From contig NC_056744.1 of assembly GCF_019279795.1 (NCBI RefSeq), positions 904,759,677 to 904,823,676 on the forward strand: a DNA stretch of 64,000 nt. Reading direction: 5' to 3'. Positions 44,197-55,943 of this stretch are shown piece after piece (within the stretch, counting starts at the first letter, position 1; each line of letters opens with the position of its first letter). The stretch comes from Protopterus annectens (taxonomy: Eukaryota > Chordata > Ceratodontiformes > Protopteridae). Position numbers and translations under genes: made by a program. The notes under the pieces are model-generated. The model saw nothing but the letters and a program-made list of their open reading frames with translations, did no database searches and was not told the DNA's origin.

Positions 44197-45926
44197 TCAT
44201 TGTTTAGATCTCTGCATACCGTGACACTGTAGTCTGGTGGGGTTTGGTTTCCCTGGGTCTAGTTTGAGATGGCCTAGAGGGGACTGGAAAGGACCAATGT
44301 GTTAAGGGGCAATGCTTAGTTAATCTGGGAGGCTGTACTTGCAAGAAATCTTTGAATGTCTGCATAGATTTAGCTTTTTATTCCATCTTTTTAAGAACCT
44401 CTTCTGCGTTGGTGCCAAACAGATTGTCCTTATTCAAAGGAGCATCTAGTAATTTTGATTTGACATGGTTTGGCAAGGTCTGCTCCTTAAGCCAAACATA
44501 CCTTCTCAGTACAGAACCAGTAACTGCTGCCCTGCAATATGCTTCTAGGGTGGCAAAGCTACACTGCAATGTATGCCTGCTGACTTGGCTTGCAGAATGC
44601 ATAAGCTCTTATAATTATTTTCTGCACAGTCCGTAAAGGTAGCTATTTTTTGCTTAATAAGTTCCATAACATGCTGTTGGTACTTCAGCATGTGAAACTG
44701 GCAATTCAAAGCCCTAATGGCAAGAGTTGCAGAGGTGTATACCTTCTTACCCAATCTGTCAAAAGCTCAGGAATCCTGTACGAAGGAGTGGGATTCTTAG
44801 CTGTAGTTGCTTTGATACCTTTGGGCCCCTGGGAGATGACCTCTGGGTCAGCAGTAGGATTTTTGAAAAGGAATTTGAGAGAGTCAGGAACTCTGTAGTA
44901 CCCGTCTGGTTTCCTAGGGGCAGGGGGAAAAGTATCAGGAGTTAAACTGGATTCCATAAAAACATCATCCACAACATCCAGGACTGGGGGCATTGCTAAA
45001 GGCCTATGTTGTGGCAAGTCTAGAAATTTGCTGAGTCTCTCTTTGGACTGAGGATAGTTTTGGCATTCCTAGTAGAAATGCTCTCAAAGTATGTAAGGTT
45101 TCACCAAAAGAAAAATCCTCTAGAGGAGAAGCAGAGGGAATAGATTCCTCTGCATCTGAATCCTCATAAGCAGATAAAGGCATGTCTTCATACTCTGATA
45201 CCTCAGTTATCAGACTCTTGGTCTGTTAAAGCTGCTGGGGACAGGTCTCTTTCTCTTAGCAGGGCAAGGCTGACTTCCCCTAATCAATATAATAAGGGCT
45301 TCTGCCATTTTAAGCATGTTGTGGCAAGGAAGCAGGTGCATGCACTTGGGTCGTTTTTTTTAGGCGTAGTGTGTATTCTTGGCCTTAGAAACTCAGTAGT
45401 TTTAGACAGAACTGAAGACACGAAAAAAGTCGGTTAGAAGTTGGTGCCTGCTCAGAGGCTCTGGACCCATCCAAGGTAGAGACATCCGCAGGTTCTGCTA
45501 AAGAAGAGTCTCGCAGCATACTGGACTCCGAACGGGTCTCGGTAGAGGCCTGCAAATCCACTGAAACGGGCATCAGAGGCTGCGAAAGCACCACAATGGA
45601 GTACCGGCGAACTGGCGACTAGCTTAACAGAACCACCATCGGCACTTTTGGACCTGTGTGGTCAGTCTCTCTTTATCCTTACGTTTTTTCGGTAGATCGG
45701 TAAACGGATGGCTTACCGAAGCCATTTCGGAATACAAAGATCGAGAACAAAAGTATTTTGTGACAATAAGGGCCCAACGATAAATAGCTCGGGCGTTGAA
45801 CAAGGCATAAAACCGACGGCGAGGGACGTTGTGGTCTGGGCCTAAACAGGTAATGCATTAAGAATGAAAATCTCGGTGTGGTATTTGCTTTCAACAGGCA
45901 AGACAATTGTTAACTTTTTCTGACAT
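44135..45926 (-). pseudogene. Gag of F, heavily broken
   Basis: ATG 45926 with a degraded Cys cluster. Short fragments: SESSMLRDSSLAEPADVSTL (45540-45480), PQHRPLAMPPVLDVVDDVFM (45017-44960), PDTFPPAPRKPDGYYRVPDS, MGKKVYTSATLAIRALNCQF (44754-44690) and CRAAVTGSVLRRYVWLKEQT (44560-44490). Ends at TGA 44135-44137. The most decayed gag of the A-L group. Confidence 0.82.
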
Positions 45927-46072
45927 CGGTTAGAGCAAGAAAAAAGGATCCCCAACGCGGTACTTGACTTTAGAAGACTTCAGGATAATTCAATTCGATA
46001 ACGAAAACTCAGGAAGTGGCAGACTGGCATTCATGCAAACTGCTTCTGCTTCGGGCTCCTCGGCAAGAAAGA

Positions 46073-46238
46073 CTGATGTAATGGCGTCAGCTGCCTGTTT
46101 TTATACCCCAGACGACCTGATGTCAAACCTGGAGCGACAGCAACTAACGCAGAAATACTAAGTCTCTGGTATTCAGGCCGACTGAGGGCTACCTGCAGGC
46201 AGATAACCCAAGTGTGATGACTGCAACAGTGAAACACA
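46073..46238 (-). promoter_or_regulatory. Left ITR of F, end clipped
   Basis: TATAAA (minus, about 46105-46100); CRE decayed to TGATGTCA. The last bases of the terminus are missing. Confidence 0.78.
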
Positions 46239-46447
46239 GTTTGCGATGTAGGGGTAAAAACACTATTTGTGCTCAACTGTTCAAATGCGTTCCTATGAGT
46301 TCTACATTCTACACAGGAGTCAGGTTTGATTTCACTAGATTTATTGAAATCCCCAGAGAATTGAAAATGTGGACTAGATATTCCCTGGTTTGAATCAGTT
46401 GATGCCTTGATGGTGCAGTAAGGAGCCAATCATCCATGTAGGGAAAT
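46239..46447 (-). pseudogene. RT palm fragment of O with YMDD
   Basis: Between F and I. FPYMDDWLLTAPSRHQLIQT then ISINLVKSNLTP and VELIGTHLNS in one frame with two stops, the segment of RT that includes the catalytic Asp pair. Younger copies have YLDD here. It fits between the fragments at 51967-52327 and 30031-29900. Confidence 0.85.
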
Positions 46448-46660
46448 GTACAGTTTTGTACCTACCATAAATGTAGATGTTCGAGTGCGCATACAGCTGC
46501 AGTCATCACACTTGGGTTATCCTGCCGTCAGGCGGGTCCTCGGTCGGCCGAATTCCAAAGTCTAGGTTCGGCGTCGGTTGTCGTCACTTCTTCCCTGACG
46601 TCAGAGCGGCAGGGGTATAAAAGAGGCAGCCAACGCCATTTTCTTCAGTTTTTCTTGCCC
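46448..46660 (-). repeat. Right ITR of I
   Basis: TGACGTCA about 46597-46604, TATAAAAG at 46616; inverted match to 51792-51966. Confidence 0.87.
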
Positions 46661-46842
46661 CAGATGTCAGGTGCCCCCAGAAAGGAAGGCAAAACATGAT
46701 GTCATGCAAACATACATAAGAAGATAAATCAAAACAGTAGTTGCAAGCAAATACACCATAAAGGAATACCCCAAATAGGTTGTATGTTAAAGGTGTTTGT
46801 CATAAGTCCTGTCCTAAGAGGGGATGGAGGGAGGGTAACCTG

Positions 46843-46940
46843 GACTGCAGCTGTATGCGCACTCGAACATCTACATTTATGGTAGGTACAAAACTGTACT
46901 ATGTTCTTCGTGCATACAGCTGCAGTCATCACACTTGGGT
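46843..46940 (-). repeat. ICR of I
   Basis: Mirrors its own arm (ctgtatgcgcactcg) and its left end (cgtgcatacagctgcag) across CTGTACT|ATGTTC. Confidence 0.9.
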
Positions 46941-46972
46941 AGAATCCCAAAGCTAAGTAAGGGTGGCTGGTC

Positions 46973-48015
46973 CTAAGCGGAATTAGGAGGGGCTAGAATG
47001 CCCTGCAGGACTGCTGTGGCAAAGCCCGCTCTAGATTTTGAGTATAGTGGAAGGTGGTAGTGTTTGAAGAAAGTGTGCACTGAACTCCAAGTAGCTGCTT
47101 CCAAAATGTCCTTAGTAGGGACCCCCCTGAGGAAAGCTGCTGAGGTAGCTGTAGCCCTGGTGGAGTGGGATCTGATGCATACAGGCACTGATTTTCCATG
47201 AAATGAATACCAAAAGCGTATGCAGTGGGCTATCCATTTTGAAATAGTCTGTTTGGAAATAGCCTTTCCTTGAGCACCTGTAGCATAGGACACAAAGAGC
47301 TGCTCAGATTTTCTGAATGACTTTGTTCTGTCCAAGTAATAACAAACTTGCCTGTGAATGTTCAAGGAATGTAGTAGCCTCTCTTCTTTGTTCTGTGGAT
47401 CTGGATAAAAGGTAGGTAAATGAATAGACGGATTCAAAGCCACACTGGATACTACCTTTGGCATGAAGGTAGGGTTGGTTCGTAAGAAAACCCTGTCCTG
47501 ATGGAAAATGATGAATGGTTGCACAGCCATGAGGGCCTGTAGCTCCGAAACCCTGCGTGCTGAGGTAATAGCCAGAAGGAAGGCTGTTTTCCATGACAAG
47601 TATTGTAGCTCTGCTGAAGAAGCAGGCTCAAAAGGAGCAGTGTCAGCTTCTCCAGTATGAAGTTGAGGTCCCAAGCTGGAGTTGGGGGGTTTTATATTTT
47701 TTGCCCTTCTGAGAACTGCCTTAATAGAGGATGTGAGAATAAAGGAGGATCCGTATTGTATTGTGCTGAAATGGCTGAAGTGTGGATCTTGATGGAAGAG
47801 AAGGAGAGGCCACTGTTTAACATCTCAGTTAGGTACTGTAAAATCTGAGGTATATTTATTACCCAAGGATTCTGACCCTTTGCTTGATTCCAGGAACAAA
47901 ATCGTTTCCATTTGGCGGAGTAGGTTTTTCTAGTGGAGGGTCTCCTGGCCTCCAAGATGACATCCTATACCTCCTTGGAGAGGAGAGTTTGTTGGTAAAC
48001 TAAGGTATTCTCCAT
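46973..48015 (-). pseudogene. Tyrosine recombinase of I, two frameshifts
   Basis: ATG 48015 (MENTLVYQQTLLSKEV), overlap of 16 nt. A stop interrupts before DVILEARRPS. 47955-47692 carries RRPSTRKTYSAKWKRF. 47674-46973 (233 codons) runs through SARRVSEL, HSTR, ATWSSVHTF and KHYHLPLY without interruption; all catalytic residues are there. Confidence 0.9.
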
Positions 48016-49948
48016 GCAGCTAAATTTAGAGTTCTGAGCTGGCTGTGAAAGGTCTTGTAGTTGTGCTGGGACAACAGAAGAGGAACTTGAGGAAGGATCC
48101 ATGGTGGTGAGTGTGACAAGCTCTTTAGGAGAGGATACCAGTGCTGTCGTGGTCAGTCTGGAGCAATGAGAATCATTTGTGGCCTCTCTGCTCTGGTTTT
48201 TAATAGGACTTTGGCCAGTAGAGGTAGAGGCGGGAAGGCATAGACTGTCAATGTTGTCCAATTGAAAGAGTGCGTCCACTTTCCAGGCCTGTGGATGATA
48301 GGTCCTTGAGCAGAATTTTTCCAACTGGTAATTTCTGTGGGTAGCAAATAGATCTATGTCTGGCTGTCCCCATGCCTGAGTTATCTTTGAGAAGACTTGA
48401 GGATGCAACTTCCATTCGTGTGGGTCTGTCATATTTCTGCTTAAGTTGTCTGCCAGCGTGTTTTCCTTCCTGGCAGGAATTGTGACTGTAGTTGAATTTG
48501 TAATTCCAGTGCTGTGTTCCACAGGGTCATGGCTTGCCTGCACAGGGGGATATGAATGCGTTCCCCCCTGTTTATTTATGTACCACATGACTGTGGTGTT
48601 GTCTGTCCTTATTAATAGCTGGCCTGGATGCAGTAGGTCTTTGAAGGTCATAAGAGCATTTTGCACGGCTAGCATCTCCTTTTGGTTGATGTGTAGGTGC
48701 ATCTCTTTTTGGGACCATTTTCCCTGAATACACTGACCTGCCATGTGTGCTCCCCAGGCGTAGTCTGAGGCGTCCGTTGTGATGATTTGAGTTGCTTGTG
48801 GTAAACAGAAAGGAAGACCTGCGTTTCTTTGGCATGCTTGAGCCCACCACAAAAATTCCTTTTGAAGGCATGGTATGAGTGGTATAATTGTTTCCAAGCT
48901 GTGGCTATGCTGAGACCATAAGTTTTTTAGGTACCATTGTAGTTTCCTCATATGCAGCTTTGCAAATGGTATTAGTAGGATGCAAGATGCCATGAACCCC
49001 AGAGCCTGCAGGATTTTCCTTGCAGTTAGCCTGGTTAAAGTTGCCATTTTGTTGTAGTATTGAGACAGTTGCCCTTGTTTGTCTGGCGTGAGGTAGGCCA
49101 TCTGGGTTGTTGTATTTAAGCTGGCACCCAGGAAAATTATCTGTTGAGAAGGTATTAGTTTTGATTTCTTTTTGTTTACTGTGTACCCCAGGCAGTTTAA
49201 CAGTTTTATTACAAACGCCAGATGTTGCAATAGAAGGTCCTTTCTTGTCTGCTTGGATCAGGCAGTCATCCAGATATGGGTAGATTTGGATTCCTCGTTG
49301 TCTGCAGAAAGCAATTACTGATGCCAGGCATTTCGTAAATACTCTGGGCGCAGTAGATAAGCCAAAGGGCAATGCAGAGAATTGGTAATGGGTTGAACCT
49401 GCAAGAAATCTGAGGTATCTTCTGCAATCTTGTCTGATAGGGACATGCAGGTATGCCTCCTTGAGGTCCAACGTTACCAGCCAAGACTCCTTGCCCAGCA
49501 TGGGAAGAAGCTGCTGTAATGTGAGCATCTTGAATTTTGGTACCTCTAGATATGTGTTTAGAATAGATAGGTCTAAGATGGGTCTCCAATCTTTGTCCTT
49601 CCTTGGTACCAGAAATAGCCTTGAATAAAAACCTTGACCTTGTTCTTTGGCAGGTACCTCTTGAATTGCTTTCATATCCATGAGAGCGGAAATTTGTCTT
49701 TGTGCCTCTGCCCATTGATTTTGTGGCAGGTTTGGCATGCCTCTCATTTTTGGAAGGGTGTGAAAGTGGAACCTGTAGCCTCTGTCTATAATATCCAGAA
49801 TCCATTTGTCCTGTGTAACAATGTGCCAGTTTTTTGAAAATAAGGCCAGTTTTCCACCCAAAGGTGCTGCCATTATATCTTTGTTTGGCAGGCATAGGGG
49901 AAAGTCATTGCATCTGTTTTCTAAATGACTGTAGCCTATCTTCTCCAC
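48000..49948 (-). pseudogene. RT-RNase H of I, one main frameshift
   Basis: 49948-49240 gives the RT uninterrupted: APLGGKLALFSKNWHIVTQD, GFYSRLFLVPRKDK, DLKEAYLHVPI, ALPFGLSTAPRVF, YLDDCLIQAD. The shift is at about 49240 (KKGPS). 49230-47965 (421 codons) continues with the thumb, TTDASDYAWGAHMAG, NQKEMLAVQNAL, IRTDNTTVMWYINKQGG and NTLADNLSRN. This is the longest conserved pol of the window. Confidence 0.93.
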
Positions 49949-49980
49949 CTCTGGGGGCTGGTGTTTGCCACTGTCTAGCT

Positions 49981-51658
49981 CTAAGATCCTTGAGGTTGTC
50001 CTCTACCCCTTGGGTGTCTGTATCTTGCCCCTTTGGGGTCTGTCTGTGGCTGGAAACAATTTTTTGAAGGCCAGTTTCTGCTGAAGCGTGGAGGCTGCAC
50101 CTGCAAGAAATCTTTAACTGTTTGCATAGATTTCGCTTTTTCCTCCATTTTCTTTAGTACCTCCTCAGCTTTAGCACCGAACAATGCATCTTTTTGTAGT
50201 GGTGCATCTAATAACTTTGCTTTGACATGATCTGGTAAGGTTTGCTCTTTGAGCCAAGCATGTCTACGTATGACAGACCCCGTGACAGCAGCTCTGCATG
50301 AGGCCTCTAAAGCATCAAAACCACACTGCAAGGTATGTTTCCCCACTTGTTCTGCTCCATGCAACAAATCCTGCAACTCTTTCAAGTCTGGCTGTTCTGT
50401 TTGTGTCATTTTGCCTTTCAGCTGAGATAGTAAGAACTGTTGGTATTTTAACATATGAAATTGACAGTTTAATGCCCTCATGGTTAAAGTGGCTGATGTA
50501 TACACCTTTTTCCCCCACCTTTCTAATGCTCTAGAATCTCTCTCTGAAGGCAAAGGGTTTTTAGCAGTAGAGGCCTTAATCCCCTTGGGACCCTGTGAAA
50601 TTGTTTCTGGGTCAGCAGTATGGCTTTTACAAAGGAACTGGTGAGCATCAGGAACCCGGTAATATCTGTCTGGTTTAACAGGGGCTGGAGGTAATGAGTC
50701 TGGATTAAGACTGGCTTTTGCGTACACATCATCCAAAATATCTAAGACAGGAGGAATAGCCAGTGGCCTATGCTGGGGAAGTAGTAGAAATTCCCTGAGC
50801 CTTTTCTTGGAATCTGAGTAATCTTGGCCTTCCCAGTGGAAGTGCTCCCTCAATGTACACAGGGTTTCCCCAAAAGAGAAGTCCTCAGGGGGGGAGACCG
50901 AGGGAAGAGACTCCTCAGCATCAGAGTCTTCAAATGGGGAATAAGTGTAATCCTGGTCCTCAGAATGGTCTGAAGTAATAGAAGCCTGGTCTGAGGAAGG
51001 GTAGTCTTCCTCCAACCTGGGTCTTTTGTCTGAGGAGGGGTTGAGAACCCCTGATGAGAGTAATCAAATCCTCAGCCATTTTAAGCATCTGTTTTTTAGG
51101 CATAGGGCCTTGAGAGGGGGTCTGAGGCCCTTGCAGATTTAGACTTAGTGAATGGTTTAAAAGAGGAGGTGGTAGGGCCTGAAAACGCCTTCAGAAATGG
51201 CAGGCCTCGCTAAAATTTCGGTTTCCCCGACAAGAGTGGTGTCGGTATCTGCAGTGGGAATGGAGACCGAGGATCCTGTGGCCTCGGGTACTGAAGTCGC
51301 TGGTAAAATAGTTTCATCGGTAGTCAGGGGCTGCGTAGGCGCCTCGCTGAGAACCGGTAGTCGGCCTAAGCATGATCTCAGTACTCGGTGCAGGCCTCGG
51401 ATGTCTATCCTTATCCTTGCGTTTTTTGCCTAAAACTGGCGTCGGTGCATCCGACGACATGCTATAATTACATTTTTTGCCAAAACAATGAAGGGCGAAC
51501 TCCACCCAGCGCTTAATAGTGCGCTTGTTAAACCTAGCACAAAAACGGCAGGCCGGGACATCGTGGTCTGGCCCTAAGCAAGGTATACAGTAAGAGTGAA
51601 AATCCTTATGCAGTATTTGCTTCCCACAAGAAATGCAATTATTAACTTTGTCTGACAT
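49981..51658 (-). pseudogene. Gag of I, C-terminal 344 codons open
   Basis: ATG 51658; complete Cys cluster (NNCISCGKQILHKDFHSYC, CRFCARFNKRTIKR). Break at 51314-51015. The 344-codon ORF 51015-49981 holds the acidic EDSDAEESLPSVS, the REHFHWEGQDYSDSKKRLRE motif, then DRYYRVPDAHQFL, ERWGKKVYTSATLTMRALNC, GAEQVGKHTLQCGFDALEAS, RRHAWLKEQTLPDHVKAKLL, KAKSMQTVKDFLQVQPPRFS and the basic RHPRGRGQPQGS. A stop comes about 25 codons early. Best template for the LAP2alpha-like core. Confidence 0.9.
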
Positions 51659-51791
51659 CTGTCTGAGGCAAGAAAAGTTCCCCAATGGGGTACTTAGCTT
51701 TAAAGAAGACTTCGGCTGAAATACTGTTCGTAAATCTCAGGAGCTGGCCGACCGGCACTTGCCAACTGCTTCTGCTTCGGGCACCGCGCGG

Positions 51792-51966
51792 CAAGAAAGA
51801 CTGGAGAAAATGGCGTCAGCTGCCTCTTTTATACCCCTGCCGCTCTGACATCAGGGAAGAAGCGACAACCGACGCCGGACCTAGACTTTGGAATTCGGCC
51901 GACCGAGGACCCGCCTGATGGCAGGATAACCCAAGTGCGATGACTGCAGCTGTATGCATGATGATC
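51792..51966 (-). promoter_or_regulatory. Left ITR of I with TATA
   Basis: TATAAA (minus, 51833-51828); CRE changed to TGACATCA. Confidence 0.8.
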
Positions 51967-52327
51967 ACCACCTGGAATCCTTTAACTTCAGGTGAGCTGC
52001 AACGACTGCCATACATTTGGTAAACACCTGGGGGGGGGGGGGGGTTGTGGTGAGTCCAAATGGCAGAGCTCTGAATTGGCAATTATTGGCCTCCAGCCAA
52101 AATTGCAGGTGCCTTCCGGAGCATTTGGCCATTTTGATATGATAATACGCATCCTGGAGATCTATGGAGCACATCCAATAGTCCTTGCATAGACGGGGTC
52201 AGAATGGACTGAACCATGACCATTCAGAACTTCAACTTCTTAACATATAGGTTTAGGTTGCTGAGATCTACTATTGATCTTGGGTCCCCTGTTTTTTTTT
52301 TTCGGCACCAAAAAGAAGCGTGAATAA
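51967..52327 (-). pseudogene. RT fingers/palm fragment of O
   Basis: KTGDPRSIVDLSNLNLYVKK (52310-52230), then CSIDLQDAYYHIKMAKCSGR and NCQFRALPFGLTT (52174-52020), then TKCMAVVAAHLKLKDSRW. A run of 15 G (52030-52044) adds Pro codons within LTT..QVF. Flanked by I on the left and J on the right. Confidence 0.88.
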
Positions 52328-52550
52328 AGTACAGTTTTGTACCTACCATAAATGTAGATGTCCGAACTGGATAGCATCTGCAGTCATAACAAATGGGTTG
52401 TCCTGTCGTCAGGCAGCCCTGCAGTCGGCCGGATTCCAAAGTCCGGGTCCGGCTTCGGCTGATGTCGCACTCCACCCGACGTCATCTCTGTTGGTCTTCG
52501 GGTATAAAAGCATCAGCCGACGCCATTTTCCTCAGTGTTTCTTGCCCCAG
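52328..52550 (-). repeat. Right ITR of J
   Basis: CGACGTCA before TATAAAAG at 52503; inverted match to 57718-57903. Confidence 0.9.
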
Positions 52551-52748
52551 ATGCCAGTAGCCCTCTTGCAGGCTAAAATTTGGATAGATGCCAATGTTTC
52601 CAAATAGATAGAGGTCAACACAACAATAAGCATATATGTACATATATACAAACAAATACACCATAAAAGACTCCCCCCCCAACAGCTAGCTATTAGGAGG
52701 GTAAACACCCTAGGAGTACCACAGAGGGAAAGGAGGGAGGGTAATCCT

Positions 52749-52847
52749 GACTGCAGATGCTATCCAGTTCGGACATCTACATTTATGGTAGGTACAAAAC
52801 TGTACTATGTCCTTCATGGATGCATCTGCAGTCATAACAAATGGGTA
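52749..52847 (-). repeat. ICR of J
   Basis: Exact complement of both outer ends joined at CTGTACT|ATGTCC. Confidence 0.93.
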
Positions 52848-52886
52848 GAATACCATAGCCAACTAGGGGAGGAGGATAAAAGTAGA

Positions 52887-53928
52887 TTATGGTGTGTTTA
52901 GGATCCCTTGCAGTACAGCAGTGGCAAACCCTGCTCGGGATCTGGAATATAGAGGCAAATTATAATGCTTGGCAAATGTATGCACGGAGGTCCAAGTAGC
53001 CGCCTCAATAATGTCTTTGGTTGCCACTCCTCGTAAGAAGGCTGTGGTAGTGGCTGTTGCCCTTGTAGAATGAGGTCTTATGTTCTGTGGAATTGGTTTT
53101 CCATGGAAGGAGTAACAGTATCGTATGCAATTTCCTATCCATTTGGAGATTGTCTGTTTGGAAATAGCTTTTCCTTCCCTTCCTGTTGCATAGGCTACAA
53201 AAAGTTGGTCAGTCTTTCTGCTATTTTTGTTCTGTCCAAGTAGTAGCGTAGCTGTCTATGTACATCCAAGGTATGCAGTATTCTTTCCCTCTGTTTTGTG
53301 GGTTGGGAAAGAAGGTAGGTAGGTGGATTGCCTGGTTTAAAGACACTCTGGATACCACCTTGGGCATAAATGTAGGATTAGTCCTCATGGACACTCTATC
53401 TTGGTGGAAGATTAGGAAGGGTTGCACTGCCATTAAGGCCTGTAGTTCTGAAACCCTCCTTGCTGAAGTAATTGCCAGTAGGAAAGCAGCTTTCCATGAC
53501 AGGTGTTGTAGGTCTGCTGTTGCTGCTGGTTCAAAGGGTGATAGTGTCAACTTTTCTAGCACAAAGTTTAAATCCCAAGCTGGTAATGGTGGTTTCCTTG
53601 GAGGTTTTACATTCTTGATTCCTCTGAGGAACTGCCTGAGCAAAGGGTGCGAAAACAGGTGGATCAAAGCTGTATTCTGCTGAAATAGCTGATGCATGTA
53701 TCTTGATGGAGGAGTAGGACAGGCCTGAATGAAGAAGTTCGCCAGATACTCCAGAATATTAGGCATATCTATGTTTGACACATCTTTTCCTCTTTCCGTA
53801 CTCCAAATGACAAACCTTTTCCATTTTCCAGCATAGTTCCTTCTTGTTGAAGGTCTGCGTGCTTCAAGAATAATGTCTTTAACTCTTTGGGAAAGTTCTG
53901 GATTAGCTGCTGCTATGTGATGTTCCAT
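52887..53928 (-). pseudogene. Tyrosine recombinase of J, two frameshifts
   Basis: ATG 53928 (MEHHIAAANPELSQRVKDII), overlap of 16 nt with TAG 53913-53915. One 235-codon ORF to 53221 carries RRPSTRRNYAGKWKRF and SARRVSEL; the SSIKIHASAIS region is locally out of frame. After a shift at about 53280 the C-terminal part has HSTR, ATWTSVHTF and KHYNLPLY and ends ILNTP-stop. Confidence 0.9.
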
Positions 53929-55881
53929 GCAGTCAGTTGCAGCGTTTTAGGTTTGGATGTATGATGCTGTAGTTGTTCTGAGTTAACATCAAAGGCATCA
54001 GGGGTATTGGCCACATATTGTTCGAGACATGCTCTTCAGTAGTGGGTACCAGTGTTGTCTTGGCCAGTTTGGAGCTATCAGGATTATCCTTGGACGTTCT
54101 TCCTTGATTTTTAGTAGTACCTTGTGTATCAAAGGAAGAGGTGGGAATGCATATGCTGTTAGGCCTTTCCAGTTGAAGGAGAGTGAGTCCACTTTCCATG
54201 CTAGTGGGTGGAATGTCCTTGTGCAGAATTTTTGAGCTGGTGATTGAGAGGTGATGCGAATAGGTCTATCTGTGGCATTCCCCATTTCTTTGAGATGGTC
54301 TTGAAGATGTCCGGTGCAGCTTCCATTCGTGGGCATCCAAAGTGGTTCTGCTTAATATGTCTGCTAGAGTATTGTCTTTCCCGGTACAAATATTGCCTGT
54401 AACTGAATGTTGTAGCTGAGTGCCAGGGTCCACAGCTCCAAGGTCATTCTGCATAGGGGTATGAATGAGTGCCTCCCTGTTTGTTGATGTACCACATGAC
54501 TGTGGTGTTGTCTGTCCTTATCATCAACTGGCCCTCTTTGAGAAATGGTTTGAACTTTTGGATTGCCAGTTTTACTGCCAGCATTTCTTTTAGATTGATG
54601 TGCAGGTGAAGTTGATCCTGTGTCCACAATCCTTGCACGCATTTGTCCAGCATGTGGGCCCCCATCCTAGGTCTGAAGCGTCTGTTGTGATGGTCTGGCT
54701 TGGTTGACATCTGCGAAAGGGTAGGCCTGGGTTTGACTGGCATGCCTGAGCCCACCATAGGAACTCCTGTTTTAAGCATGGAATTAGTGGGATTTCTGTT
54801 TCTAGACTGTGTCTGTGTTGGGACCATAAATTCTTTAGGTACCACTGTAGTTTCCTCATATGTAGTCTGGCAAATGGGACCAAGATTATGCATGATGCCA
54901 TGAAGCCCAAGGCCTGCAGAACTTTTCTTGCTGTTAACTTGTTCAGTTTTGTTAGTGCCAAGAAGTAAAGAGGAAGTTCTTTTGTTTTTCTGTAGTCAGG
55001 AATGCCATTTGTTGTACTGTGTCCAATTCGCCCAAGAATGTCCTTGTTTGGGATGGTATCAGCCTTGACTTTTGTAAATTGACTGTGTATCCCAGTCCTT
55101 GTAGCAAGTAAATGACCCTTTGTAAATCTGTTGTCAGCTTGCTTTTGTTGTCCCCTTGTAGCAGGCAGTCGTCCAGGTATGGGTAAATTTGAATTCCTGT
55201 AGTCTGCAATGGGCGATTACTGATGCCAGGCATTTTGTGAATACTCTGGGCAGTAGATAAGCCAAAGGGCAATGCTGAGAATTGATAGTGCTCTGATCCT
55301 GCAAGAAATCTGAGGTATCTTCTGCAGATTGGTCGAATGGGGACGTGCAGGTATGCCTCCTTGAGATCTAGAGTTACCAGCCAAGACTCCTTGCCCAGCA
55401 TGGGAAGAAGTTGCTGTAGGGTCAGCATTTTGAATTTTGGGACAATGATGTATGTATTTAAGGTGGACAGGTCGAGAATTGGTCTCCAACTTTTTCCTTT
55501 CTTGGAACTAGGAATAGTCTGGAGTAGAACCCTTTCCTTGTTCTGCTGTTGGCACTCTTTCCACAGCTCTCATGTTTGCTAACTCCATTATCTGGCGTGA
55601 GCCTCTGTTTTTGATTTGGAGGTAGATTTGGCATTCCTCTTTGACTGGTAAAGTGTGGAAGTGAAACCGTAACCTTGATCTATGGTTTGTAAAATCCACT
55701 TGTCTTTTGTTATGTAGTGCCAGTTCTTTGAAAATAAGGTTAACTTTCCGCCTAGAGGAGCTGCTATTTGTTCCCTGGTAGGCGGATTTAGGATTAAGTC
55801 ACTGTGGTTGTGCTGATGTAGTGGCAGTGGCTGTGTCTGTGCCTCTGTTGTTACCTTGCCACTGTCGCCCTCTGTAGGCAA
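53913..55881 (-). pseudogene. RT-RNase H of J, many frameshifts
   Basis: 55881-55588 N-terminus (APLGGKLTLFSKNWHYITKD). 55428-54952 carries MLTLQQLLPMLGKESWL, DLKEAYLHVPI, ALPFGLSTA and, after a small in-frame loss, YLDDCLLQGD. 54961-54590 holds thumb and TTDASDLGWG; 54893-54444 holds NLKEMLAVKLAIQKF and IRTDNTTVMWYINKQGG; DIL-type NTLAD motif is at about 54370; the AYAFPPLPLIHKVLL spacer is at 54200. Subfamily trait as in A. Confidence 0.87.
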
Positions 55882-55943
55882 CTCCTCTGGATTGGTTTCT
55901 GCCTCTGGAACGCCTATTCCTGCCCCTTTGAAATTTTGTGGAG

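Larger units (their letters stand above)
30032..46238 (-). mobile_element. DIRS element F (5605 bp) inserted in O and cut by G+H
   Basis: Pieces 30032-30640 and 41243-46238. The YR gene reads across the break (gtgaaggtgtgtaac... then ctccaggtagcagtctcc). Left edge AGTACAG. The right end stops at gaaacacag, about 8 bp short of the GAACAT predicted by its ICR, so the right terminus is clipped. Confidence 0.9.
46448..51966 (-). mobile_element. Complete DIRS element I (about 5.52 kb) in the RT of O
   Basis: Left edge GTACAG preceded by gggaaat; right edge weakly conserved (gcatgatgatcac against the predicted gcacgaagaacat). The O reading frame resumes on both sides (LKDSRW / FPYMDDW). ITR arm gagtgcgcatacagctgcag defines its own subfamily. 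Confidence 0.9.
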
